This document shows positions 15,483-23,049 of a DNA stretch of 32,365 nucleotides, piece by piece; the stretch's first letter is position 1, and every line of letters begins with the position of its first letter. The notes below the pieces were generated by a model that saw nothing but the letters and a program-made list of their open reading frames with translations, made no database searches and was not told where the DNA came from. The position numbers were made by a program, and so were the translations under genes. Source of the stretch: Candidatus Krumholzibacteriota bacterium (lineage in GTDB: Bacteria; Krumholzibacteriota; Krumholzibacteriia; Krumholzibacteriales; Krumholzibacteriaceae). The stretch is from positions 1 to 32,365 of the forward strand of contig DAOUUU010000012.1 in the NCBI GenBank assembly GCA_030667985.1. Direction: 5' to 3'.

Positions 15483-16376
15483 ATGAGCAAAGAGCTGATG
15501 ACGACCAGAGAGGTCGCCAAGTACCTTAAACTCAACGAAAAGAAGGTCTACGCGCTGGCGAAGGGCGGGGATATGCCCTGCACGAAGGTGACAGGCAAAT
15601 GGCTCTTCCCGAAGGAGCACATCGATTCCTGGATAGAAAAAAGCGTCCATCCCGCCTCGATGCCGGAAGAGTTCGAACATATCAAAATCGTCGGAAGCCA
15701 CGACCCGGCGATCGATCTCCTCGCATCTGAGGTGAACGGCCGATTTCCGCGCATCACACTACTCGCGGCCCACATAGGCAGCCTCGGAGGACTGGAGGCG
15801 CTTGCCCGCGGCGAGGCTCATATCAGCGGCATACACCTGCTCGATCCAGAAACGAACGATTACAATCTCAGCTACGTAAAAAAAGTTGCAGCTGGTCTGA
15901 ACCCTGTCGTCGTCCACTTCCTCGACCGTGAACAGGGCCTGATGACGCAGCCGGGCAATGCCCTCCAGATAGAGGGAATCAAGGATCTCACAAGACAGGG
16001 AGTACGCTTCATAAACAGGCAGAAGGGCTCTGGAACGAGGATACTCCTCGATTTCAACCTCGAGAGGCTGGGTATTGCTCCGGACGGGATAACAGGCTAC
16101 GACGATTGCGCATCGACTCACACGGAAGTCGCCACGGCAATAAGGAGCGGCAGCGCCAACGCCGGCCTCGGTCTGCGCACGGCGGCTGTCAGTGCCAATC
16201 TGGATTTCATTTCAATAACAAAAGAACGGTACGACCTCGTCATACCGAGGACATACTTCTATACGGAACCGGTACAGAAGTGTTTAGAGGTTGTCCGCTC
16301 CAAGCACTTCATGGAAAGGGTGGAACGCCTGGGCGGATACGATACGACCGATTCAGGCACTGTGCTCGTATGGTAA
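15483..16376 (+). CDS. Excisionase-type HTH fused to a periplasmic-binding-like (PBP) sensor domain
   Basis: Residues 5-53 are an excisionase/MerR-like DNA-binding domain (MTTREVAKYLKLNEKKVYAL, then KWLFPKEHIDSWIEK). Residues about 65-297 are the PBP-like domain also found at the C-terminus of archaeal MoeA and in molybdate-linked regulators. Its hallmark FINRQKGSGTRILLD is at 177-191, followed by GYDDCASTHTEVATAI and SGSANAGLGL. There is no signal peptide, so it is a cytoplasmic one-component regulator that probably senses molybdate, tungstate or a cofactor product. A GGGAGG lies about 12 bases before the ATG at 15483; an in-frame ATG at 15498 is possible. Position after the AOR operon suggests it controls that operon or the downstream genes. 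Ligand and targets are inferred. Confidence 0.85.
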   Translation: MSKELMTTREVAKYLKLNEKKVYALAKGGDMPCTKVTGKWLFPKEHIDSWIEKSVHPASMPEEFEHIKIVGSHDPAIDLLASEVNGRFPRITLLAAHIGSLGGLEALARGEAHISGIHLLDPETNDYNLSYVKKVAAGLNPVVVHFLDREQGLMTQPGNALQIEGIKDLTRQGVRFINRQKGSGTRILLDFNLERLGIAPDGITGYDDCASTHTEVATAIRSGSANAGLGLRTAAVSANLDFISITKERYDLVIPRTYFYTEPVQKCLEVVRSKHFMERVERLGGYDTTDSGTVLVW

Positions 16377-16428
16377 CAGGCGGGATCTGGGAAACGGCCG
16401 GAGAGTTTAACTCTACAAAAGGAGCGTA

Positions 16429-17676
16429 ATGCGTAACGATCACTTCACATTCACCTGGAAACATGCGGCGCTCACGATCCTGATATCTGCCGCGGGTGCG
16501 GCCATCGGCATCGGCTGCTCGGACGACACGAGCACGAATCCGACCGAGATCATCTCTTCCAGATCTTACCAGGGTCACGCGACTGACGCGGACATCAACA
16601 GCTTCGTCAAGACCTACCCCCATACGGTCGGAACCAGACTCGACGACTGTCAGACCTGCCACAAGGGTGGAGCGGTGAATGACGGCGAAGGCGATGTGTG
16701 GGCCAACGCCTGTGATTACTGCCACTATGTGATCCATCCCCCCGCCGGCTGGTCCGGACTGCCGGAGAGCTTCGAGGAGACATTGAATCCCTACGGGGCG
16801 GCATACAACGACGCGGGAAGGAACGCAGGCGGCCTGGATGATATTGCGGGCCTCGACAGCGATAACGACGGTTACACCAACACGGAGGAGATATCGGAGC
16901 TTCGCTACCCGGGCGATGACGGAAGCTACCCCGGTCTCGACATCTGCCCGATGATCACGTTGACCATGGCGGAACTCAAAGCGATGCCGCCCCACACACA
17001 GTTCGGGCTCGCCAACACAACGAAGCAGCAGTTCGACTTCTACGCGACCTACACCGGGGTTAAAATCGTGGACATACTCGCGGAGAAAGGCATCGATCTC
17101 ACGGGCGCGACCAGCATCGATATACTGGCACCGGACGGGTACGCAAAATCCTTCACCCTCGCACAGATCACCGAACAGTATCCCGATCACAGATTCTTCT
17201 CCGGTTTCGGCGTCGAGGATCTCGGGACCGACTGCGCCTTCGTCGAGTACCCAGACGAGACCTACGGTCTAGCGTACGGGGAATGGATAGGCGAGGAGCT
17301 TGGCCACGAACAGTGGCACATCTTAGCCTACGAACGCGAAGGACTGCCAATCGAGGAATCCTATCTCGATCCTGTGACAGGAAGGATCGAAGGGGAAGGC
17401 CCGTTCAGAAACGTCATCCCCCCCGGCTCTCCTGATGACGATCTCAACACGCCCGACCGGGGAAAAAATGCCGAGACGAGCGGCTGCATGTTGCCTGAGT
17501 GGAATTACGACTACGAGAAGGATCACAACGCAAGCAGCATGGTGAAAGGAACCGTCATCATCCGCATCAATCCAATGCCGGAAGGTTGCGAGGAGTTCGA
17601 TATCATAAACGGTGGATGGGCAATGATCGACGCGGCGGTCATACTTATCTACGGACATAATGTGACGGGAGAGTGA
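16429..17676 (+). CDS. Exported two-CXXCH lipoprotein of unknown family, possible redox partner
   Basis: The 415-residue protein has an N-terminal hydrophobic segment ending AIGIGC (C30), probably a lipoprotein signal although the -3 residue is not canonical. Two haem-binding motifs follow: CQTCH (74-78) and CDYCH (95-99). Next is a calcium-loop-like DSDNDGYTNTEE (143-154), as in thrombospondin type-3 repeats. The rest begins ITLTMAELKAMPPHT (176-190) and includes a GV-IVDIL segment and IEGEGPFRNVIPP (320-332). This recalls the extracytoplasmic pterin-oxidoreductase-like fold, but I cannot name a family. An AAGGAG site sits 4 bases before the ATG. It lies 52 bases after the regulator and may share its transcript. 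A periplasmic electron-transfer role is inference. Confidence 0.75.
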   Translation: MRNDHFTFTWKHAALTILISAAGAAIGIGCSDDTSTNPTEIISSRSYQGHATDADINSFVKTYPHTVGTRLDDCQTCHKGGAVNDGEGDVWANACDYCHYVIHPPAGWSGLPESFEETLNPYGAAYNDAGRNAGGLDDIAGLDSDNDGYTNTEEISELRYPGDDGSYPGLDICPMITLTMAELKAMPPHTQFGLANTTKQQFDFYATYTGVKIVDILAEKGIDLTGATSIDILAPDGYAKSFTLAQITEQYPDHRFFSGFGVEDLGTDCAFVEYPDETYGLAYGEWIGEELGHEQWHILAYEREGLPIEESYLDPVTGRIEGEGPFRNVIPPGSPDDDLNTPDRGKNAETSGCMLPEWNYDYEKDHNASSMVKGTVIIRINPMPEGCEEFDIINGGWAMIDAAVILIYGHNVTGE

Positions 17677-17753
17677 TACGGTTGCAGCCCCTTGCTCCGA
17701 AAGCATGTTCATTACGATAAAGTCACTCCACTCACTTGGAACGGCCGTCCTTC

Positions 17754-18917
17754 ATGCCTAGAAACATTGCCATTATTCTCTCTATCCTCGTCCTGACCGG
17801 CTTCGTCACGCCCGCCGCGGCGGATTCTCCAAGGATAGGCATCGAGGTAAACTCGAGCTTCTGGGTCACGATCTACGAGGAGGTGGAGAACGGGCTCGTT
17901 CAGCCTGGAAGCGGCGACGCCGCCGCCGATCACGCCTCCGGCTTCAACTTCAAGCTCGGGCGGATCGCACTAACCTTCGAATCTCCCGACCGGAAGATAG
18001 AGGCGCTAGTCAGGCTGCGCCTCGAGGAGCGGACGGACGTAATTTCCTTCTGGGGCGCCTATCACGCAGCTCCCTGGCTCGGGGCGTATATCGGGCAGAT
18101 GAAGATCCCATCGACCGCCGAGGTTCTCGCCCCCGATCACCTGATCGACTTCCTGTCGAGAACTACATTCGGCCGCAATGTCGGCGACTTCTCGCTCTCG
18201 AGAACCCCCTACATCTCTTCGATCATGTCGGCAAAATCGTACGACCGAGATCTGGGAATCGCGCTAAAAGGCAGGTTTCCTCTCGGCGAGATACCCTTCG
18301 CGCGATACTTCATCATGGTAAGCAACGGCATCGGCGCGAACAGGTACATAGGCGGCGATACTAGCGAGGAATTCATCTACACCAACAGCTTCGGCGATTT
18401 TTACTACGGCGCCAGGCTTGAGATCGCCCCCTCCCCCATAATCGCGCTCGGAACCCATCTCAGCATGAACAAGCACGACAATATGACCCTCGGAGACAGA
18501 GGGCCCGTCTACGACATCGACCGCCGCGTCTGGACCGCCGACTCGAGGATCGAGCTTCCGACCGGACTGCGCCTCGAGGGATTCTACGGAGTGGGCTCTA
18601 TGGACGATTTTCTCGAATCCCAGAATTACAGGTTCGATTACAGTGGGTGGGGCATATGGGCGGTTCAGCCTCTGCTTGATGGGATGTTCGAGCTCTGCTT
18701 CCGGTACGACACCTTCACCCATGAATACAACAATGACGGAAACGACACTAGCCAGAACGACTTGACAGCGGGAATCAACTACCGCCCCTCCGAGTATCTG
18801 AGGCTGCAGCTAAACTACGCCTTTAAACAAACCATGAATGAATACGAGGAAGACCTCTCCGACAACATCCTCTACTTGAACGCGCAGTTCATTTTCGATG
18901 CCTTCTTGATGGAGTAA
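17754..18917 (+). CDS. Outer-membrane porin, phosphate-selective (OprO/P)-like
   Basis: The protein is about 387 residues with a signal peptide (LSILVLTGFVTPAAADS). The mature part is full of alternating hydrophobic/polar beta-strands and aromatic girdle residues, for example VSFWGAYHAAPWLGAYIGQM and YRLQLNYAFKQTM-type strands. It ends in a strand with a terminal hydrophobic pattern (NAQFIFDAFLME). This is the OprO/P-like 16-strand barrel pattern. I chose the ATG at 17754; the upstream TTG at 17736 is not better supported. The 77-base gap before it shows only a poor promoter with 15-base spacing. It may import an anion used by the neighbouring system, such as tungstate; that is speculation. 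Confidence 0.75.
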   Translation: MPRNIAIILSILVLTGFVTPAAADSPRIGIEVNSSFWVTIYEEVENGLVQPGSGDAAADHASGFNFKLGRIALTFESPDRKIEALVRLRLEERTDVISFWGAYHAAPWLGAYIGQMKIPSTAEVLAPDHLIDFLSRTTFGRNVGDFSLSRTPYISSIMSAKSYDRDLGIALKGRFPLGEIPFARYFIMVSNGIGANRYIGGDTSEEFIYTNSFGDFYYGARLEIAPSPIIALGTHLSMNKHDNMTLGDRGPVYDIDRRVWTADSRIELPTGLRLEGFYGVGSMDDFLESQNYRFDYSGWGIWAVQPLLDGMFELCFRYDTFTHEYNNDGNDTSQNDLTAGINYRPSEYLRLQLNYAFKQTMNEYEEDLSDNILYLNAQFIFDAFLME

Positions 18918-18930
18918 GCACGGCTCGTTC

Positions 18931-19242
18931 TCAGACATCCTCGACGAACACGGCCATAGCGAAATCGGAGAGCACCCTCGCCTTGTGACAGTGCTTCTCC
19001 CCGTCGGGGATAAAAACACCGTCACCCTCCTCATACACCCTTACGCCGTCGTCGAATTCGATCTCGAGGCTTCCCTCGAGTATATAACCATAGTGCCCCC
19101 TGCTGCACCAGTGAGGCTCCAGTTTTTGTGAATACTCGACGATCCTGAGTATCTTTCCGCCGCGCCTGATGACCTTGTGCTTTATCCCAGCCATCGGGGA
19201 TTCCCATTCCAATTCTCCGAAATCAATCTTGTAGTCATCCAT
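18931..19242 (-). CDS. Small cupin-domain protein
   Basis: This single cupin of 103 residues contains PHWCSRGHYGYILEGSLEIEF, the first cupin motif with two His, and GDGVFIPDGEKHCHKAR, the second motif with further His residues. A metal-binding barrel is therefore likely. No specific reaction can be assigned. It is convergent with the porin (13 bases between stops) and lies 21 bases downstream of the HIT gene on the same strand. Confidence 0.85.
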   Translation of the reverse strand: MDDYKIDFGELEWESPMAGIKHKVIRRGGKILRIVEYSQKLEPHWCSRGHYGYILEGSLEIEFDDGVRVYEEGDGVFIPDGEKHCHKARVLSDFAMAVFVEDV

Positions 19243-19263
19243 TTGTCGACCGTCCTCAAAGGC

Positions 19264-19635
19264 TCAAGGGTACTTCTGTTTCTTGGGGATCACGCCGCGG
19301 ACACCCCCCTTGGGGTCGCGGCGGTCGCCGGAGTAGCGTGGAATAAAGTGGATATGCAGATGCATGATCGATTGACCCGCCGCCCGGCCGCTATTGATGC
19401 CGATGTTGTAGCCGTCCGGAGCATACTCCTCTTCCACAAATTCTCTCACGCGGCGCGTGAGCGCCGATAGGGCACGGAGCTCATCAGGTGTCGCCTCGAA
19501 GATATCGGCAAGGTGGCGTTTGGGAATCACGAGGATATGGCCGTGGGAGACGGGATAACGATCGAAGATCGCCAATGCGAGATCGTTCTCCACGATGATC
19601 TCACCGGGCTCGCAGAAGGGACAGGTGGTATCCAA
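19264..19635 (-). CDS. HIT family nucleotide hydrolase/transferase
   Basis: The histidine triad motif HLHIHFIP is at residues 92-99, with H92, H94 and H96. The earlier PVSHGHILVIPKRHLADIFE region is typical of the family. A zinc-type CPFC at residues 5-8 adds to the Hit-like pattern. Length is 123 residues. The start is a TTG at 19635 preceded by GGAG. HIT proteins cleave nucleotide phosphoramidates or dinucleoside polyphosphates. The role here is general housekeeping. Confidence 0.93.
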   Translation of the reverse strand: MDTTCPFCEPGEIIVENDLALAIFDRYPVSHGHILVIPKRHLADIFEATPDELRALSALTRRVREFVEEEYAPDGYNIGINSGRAAGQSIMHLHIHFIPRYSGDRRDPKGGVRGVIPKKQKYP

Positions 19636-19690
19636 TTTACTACTCCAATCGAGATTGTCATGTATCCGAGGCCCTATAGATGATTACCGT

Positions 19691-20554
19691 CTATTTCAAA
19701 TCGACGCCCTTGATCTCTCTTCCGGCACCCGCCGTAATATAACGTTTGCCGTATACCTCTTCAAATACGGCCATCGTATTCTCGCCGGTGCAGTGGCTCG
19801 GAGCGACATACTTCACTCCCATCTCATCGAATGTCTCGATGATCGCTTCGACCCGGGCCCTGCTCGATCCCTTGAGGTGCCATCCACCCATCACCAGGAG
19901 CGGACTTCTCCCGACGAGTTCCTTCGCCTTCGCTACGATCTCCGCGATACCCGGATGGGCGCATCCTGTGATCACAATCGGTCCCCGGTCGGTCACGATC
20001 GACATCGACTGTTCCGGGATCGCGTCCCCCATCACGCCGCATGAGCGGACTCCTGGAACTATCTCGACCTGTTGACTCACATCGATAGGCTCGATGCCGT
20101 GTTTCGATATTAAATCCCGGATCTCTCCACCGAACGCCTCCGGAATGTATACACGGACTTCCCGATTAGACTCTAGAAATCCCCCGAGGCCGCCCGTGTG
20201 ATCGCCGTGCTCGTGCGAGAGAACAATGATGTCGATGGCGGCGGGATCGACATCTAGATATTCCATATTTTCCATCAGAATCGATCCGTGCCCGCCCGTA
20301 TCGAAGAGAATCATGGTTCCCGGGATCTCCACGAGGCATGAATATCCCCAGGAGGTTTTGCATCCATCCGAAAAGGGGAAATTATCATACATTACGGTCA
20401 GGGTAACACTGTCGGCGGGAATCAGCGCTTCTTCTAGATTCATACCGGATACCTCCTCGCCGTTCACCGCGAGCGGCGACAGTGAAGCCAATAGAATAAC
20501 AGCAGCGATGATGCCGTGATGAATCTGCAGAAACCTCCATCGCGATAATGACAT
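19691..20554 (-). CDS. Exported metallo-beta-lactamase-fold protein
   Basis: The 287-residue protein has an N-terminal hydrophobic signal (GIIAAVILLASLSPLAVNGEE) and the zinc site SHEHGDH at 113-119, with H114, H116, D118 and H119. Later it has ITGCAHPG and a C-terminal SHCTGE. The arrangement, with MILFDTGGHG before the zinc motif, resembles the group related to dihydropterin-methyl-ribofuranosylaminobenzene phosphate synthase. The signal peptide puts this copy outside the cytoplasm. The substrate is unknown. It lies 23 bases after the C1 peptidase stop, probably on one transcript. Confidence 0.88.
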   Translation of the reverse strand: MSLSRWRFLQIHHGIIAAVILLASLSPLAVNGEEVSGMNLEEALIPADSVTLTVMYDNFPFSDGCKTSWGYSCLVEIPGTMILFDTGGHGSILMENMEYLDVDPAAIDIIVLSHEHGDHTGGLGGFLESNREVRVYIPEAFGGEIRDLISKHGIEPIDVSQQVEIVPGVRSCGVMGDAIPEQSMSIVTDRGPIVITGCAHPGIAEIVAKAKELVGRSPLLVMGGWHLKGSSRARVEAIIETFDEMGVKYVAPSHCTGENTMAVFEEVYGKRYITAGAGREIKGVDLK

Positions 20555-20577
20555 TACACTCGTCTCCCATCATTCCG

Positions 20578-21978
20578 CTATTTATCAAACGCGGACCGCA
20601 TAGGATCCCACGCGGGCAGAACCGTGGGCTCGGTGTCGAGCAGCGCGAGTACATTCTTAGGTACATACTTCTTGTGGACGATCACCGTGAACACATACTC
20701 GTCGAACCAGCAGTTGTACATCGACCAGAGGCCCTTGTTGCCGCGATCGGTGCCCCACGAGTTCTCGACAAGCCACTTAACCGGCTTGTCCTTCTTTGAA
20801 TCCACACCGATAAATACCATCGCATGGTTCGGCGTGCTGTGCCGGTAGAGTATCCTGTCCGTCTTGGTAAGCCCGGCATCTATGCCTGTCAGGGAGTTGT
20901 AGTCGTACATTCCTGTCGCCATGATGCCGTTCTCTACATCGTTCTCTTTACCCACGTCAGCCGCGAACCAGACCGGATCCCCCTTCAGCACGGAAGCGTA
21001 GGCATATTCCCTGAGCTTCTGCGCCTCGACATTGATAAATGACATGTCGGAGGCATCTGGCATGTTGCGGCAGTACTTGATTCGGTAATATCTGTCGTAG
21101 TCGTGCGCCGCATGGTCGAAGAGCGTGACATAATCCTTGAGGTCCACGCCGACCGCATCCTTGTAGAAGGATTTCGGCGTGTGCTTGATCTCGTGGATCT
21201 TCGCTTCCTTGTCCTCGTAGCGCCATGTGAATTCCTCGGGCGGGACGCCGAGGTGGAGCGCCAGCACCCTGTAAAAACCTTTAAGCATCCCCATCTTCCG
21301 TTCGCGCAGGGCCGCCTCGTCCTTACCGGCGGCCGCCATCGCTCGGAGCTCGACCGCGCAGCTTCGCGCCATCTTATTGAGCAGCTGATTCATGCGGCGC
21401 GTGTTGCTGCTGTTCTTCGTCTCGGGGCTCACATCTTTCGGCACGGCGCCGTACTTCTCGATGAGATCTACGACATAATTCCACCAACCGCCGTCCGGCA
21501 CGGGGTCGGAAAGGAGCGTCTGGAGCTCACGGTCATCTATTTCCGTACTGCGCGTCTCGATTATCGCCTCGAGGAACATATTCGCCTTCTCCAGCTTGTC
21601 CCAGAAGAAGAGATGATTCTCGCTGAACTCGAACTCGGCGATATTGAAGTTCTTCATTACGGTGGGACGCATGATGTTGAAGCCGGCGAAGAGCCAGCAG
21701 CGGCCGCTGCTCTTCTGGTTCGTTATCCCCTTGGTCTCGATCTTGTGATCGAAGAGATCGTCATGCTGTATAAACAGCTCCCGGTTATAGGCAAGGTCGC
21801 GGGTGTCGCTGTTCGTGATAGCGTTCATAAGCGCCCTGTTGCCGTCGTCGAGCTTGAACGAAAGCTTGAGCTCATTGATCGCTTTCTGTGTAAGGGCGGC
21901 GTTGTCTTGCGCAAAAGCGGGCAACGCTACACACAGAACCAGAAGAAGGGCGACCGATGTAGTGATGCTTCGTCTCAT
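20578..21978 (-). CDS. Exported C1B cysteine peptidase (aminopeptidase C/bleomycin hydrolase-like)
   Basis: The catalytic Cys lies in NQKSSGRCWLFAGFN (C94), the His in TPNHAMVFIGV (H385) and the Asn in KWLVENSWGTD (N406), matching the PepC/bleomycin hydrolase family. The 466-residue length is usual. Unlike the cytosolic enzymes it begins with a clear signal peptide (LLLVLCVALPAFAQ), so it acts in the periplasm or outside. I chose the ATG at 21978 because AAGGAG lies 9 bases upstream; a TTG at 21984 is the alternative. It probably trims peptides from amino termini. Confidence 0.93.
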   Translation of the reverse strand: MRRSITTSVALLLVLCVALPAFAQDNAALTQKAINELKLSFKLDDGNRALMNAITNSDTRDLAYNRELFIQHDDLFDHKIETKGITNQKSSGRCWLFAGFNIMRPTVMKNFNIAEFEFSENHLFFWDKLEKANMFLEAIIETRSTEIDDRELQTLLSDPVPDGGWWNYVVDLIEKYGAVPKDVSPETKNSSNTRRMNQLLNKMARSCAVELRAMAAAGKDEAALRERKMGMLKGFYRVLALHLGVPPEEFTWRYEDKEAKIHEIKHTPKSFYKDAVGVDLKDYVTLFDHAAHDYDRYYRIKYCRNMPDASDMSFINVEAQKLREYAYASVLKGDPVWFAADVGKENDVENGIMATGMYDYNSLTGIDAGLTKTDRILYRHSTPNHAMVFIGVDSKKDKPVKWLVENSWGTDRGNKGLWSMYNCWFDEYVFTVIVHKKYVPKNVLALLDTEPTVLPAWDPMRSAFDK

Positions 21979-22033
21979 GAGCAATGGCTCCTTTCAGCGC
22001 GGGGACGTCAAACCGAATCAATGTGGATTATTC

Positions 22034-22046
22034 CTACCGAAGGTAG
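22034..22046. repeat. Small inverted repeat CTACC-GAA-GGTAG
   Basis: A perfect 5-base stem with a 3-base loop lies in the 5' leader of the C1 peptidase gene. It is too short for a terminator and has no U-tract. It could be a weak leader hairpin. Confidence 0.3.
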
Positions 22047-22060
22047 CCGCAGTGCACAGC

Positions 22061-22076
22061 ATTTTCAATGGAAAAT
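22061..22076. promoter_or_regulatory. Inverted repeat ATTTTC-AATG-GAAAAT upstream of the C1 peptidase
   Basis: Perfect 6-base arms with a 4-base spacer lie about 85 bases upstream of the peptidase start, in the 160-base gap between it and the batE stop. This is a plausible operator. No regulator is identified and no strong promoter hexamers flank it. Confidence 0.35.
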
Positions 22077-22138
22077 TCGCTTGAAATGTATGGGATTTGC
22101 CGCATTTGTTCACGCCGTGCGCAGATGAACAAGACTAG

Positions 22139-23029
22139 CTACGGGATTACGCGCTCGCCGGAACTCTGAGGAATCCAGCCCCTCGACCCGTTTCCGAGCT
22201 CGATATGAATCCAGCCGGGACGCTCCTCCAGGGTGGTGAACTCGGTACCGGCGTGCAGAGGCTCGGTGAAGCTCGGTTGATACGTATCGGCATCGCCTTT
22301 GCGCGCGATGACCTCCCGGGCCGTAACGACACCTTCGGGATTTCTTGCCGCCTGAACAGTCTCGACTATGATCGAGACGAGAAAGAGGCCGCAAACGACC
22401 GACGCGACTACGAGCAGCGTTCGAAGGACCGGCCACCGAACAAGGAGAATGAGCGAGGCCAGCGTCCATACAACGGCAAAGGCAGCTGCGAATATCGCGA
22501 GTCTGATCCGCGAAGGCAGATCGTAGTGAAGGAAAAAGAGGGTTTTGAATATCCGCTCGCTCTCCTCGAGCTCGATCCGGTCCGCCCTGCGGCTCCTCGC
22601 GTACTCGAGGTTCTGCTTCAGGTTCTCATCCTGGGGTATATAGAGAACAGCTCGTTTGTAGTTCAGGATAGAGCGTCCCAGATCGCCGATGCGGAAGTAG
22701 GTGTTCGCGATGTTGTAGTAGAGCCGTCCGTTCCGCACTCCTTCCTCGCGTGCTAAAGCCTCGTAGTGCAGAAGGGCCCGTTCGTAATGACCTCGTGCCG
22801 CTGCAGGATCGCTCCGATCGAGCGAAACGCCGAGCCTGAACGCCTCCTCGGCAGAAACCAGGTGTTCGCCAAGTTCCACTTCGCTCAATCCGGCGGATGA
22901 TGCATTTTCCAGCGGGACCAGGCATAGCAGTAACGCGGCGAAAAGAATGGAGAATGCGGCAGCGGTGGTGTGTACCGTCCGCCTTCTAGAGCTGCTTGTC
23001 ATCGCTGCTTTGTATTTCGTCACTATCAT
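22139..23029 (-). CDS. batE: BatE-like TPR protein with SH3-type tail
   Basis: The 296-residue protein has a signal-anchor (FSILFAALLLCLVPLENASS), then TPR helices (HYERALLHYEALAREEG, YYNIANTYFRIGDLGRSILNYKRA), then two transmembrane segments at about 170-220. The C-terminal bacterial SH3-like domain ends TTLEERPGWIHIELGNGSRGWIP. This order matches BatE of Bacteroidetes-type Bat operons, thought to help build or stabilise cell-envelope complexes under stress. The start ATG follows GGAGAG. It is the last gene of the operon, 20 bases after batD. Confidence 0.85.
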   Translation of the reverse strand: MIVTKYKAAMTSSSRRRTVHTTAAAFSILFAALLLCLVPLENASSAGLSEVELGEHLVSAEEAFRLGVSLDRSDPAAARGHYERALLHYEALAREEGVRNGRLYYNIANTYFRIGDLGRSILNYKRAVLYIPQDENLKQNLEYARSRRADRIELEESERIFKTLFFLHYDLPSRIRLAIFAAAFAVVWTLASLILLVRWPVLRTLLVVASVVCGLFLVSIIVETVQAARNPEGVVTAREVIARKGDADTYQPSFTEPLHAGTEFTTLEERPGWIHIELGNGSRGWIPQSSGERVIP

Positions 23030-23049
23030 GGTCTCTCCAAAATAACTCC

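Noticed and set aside
16309-17190. Minus-strand 293-residue open frame
   Set aside because: It is antisense to the haem lipoprotein, whose signal peptide, CXXCH motifs and ribosome site support the plus strand.
21103-22128. Plus-strand 341-residue open frame
   Set aside because: It is antisense to the C1 peptidase and its leader, and has no family pattern.
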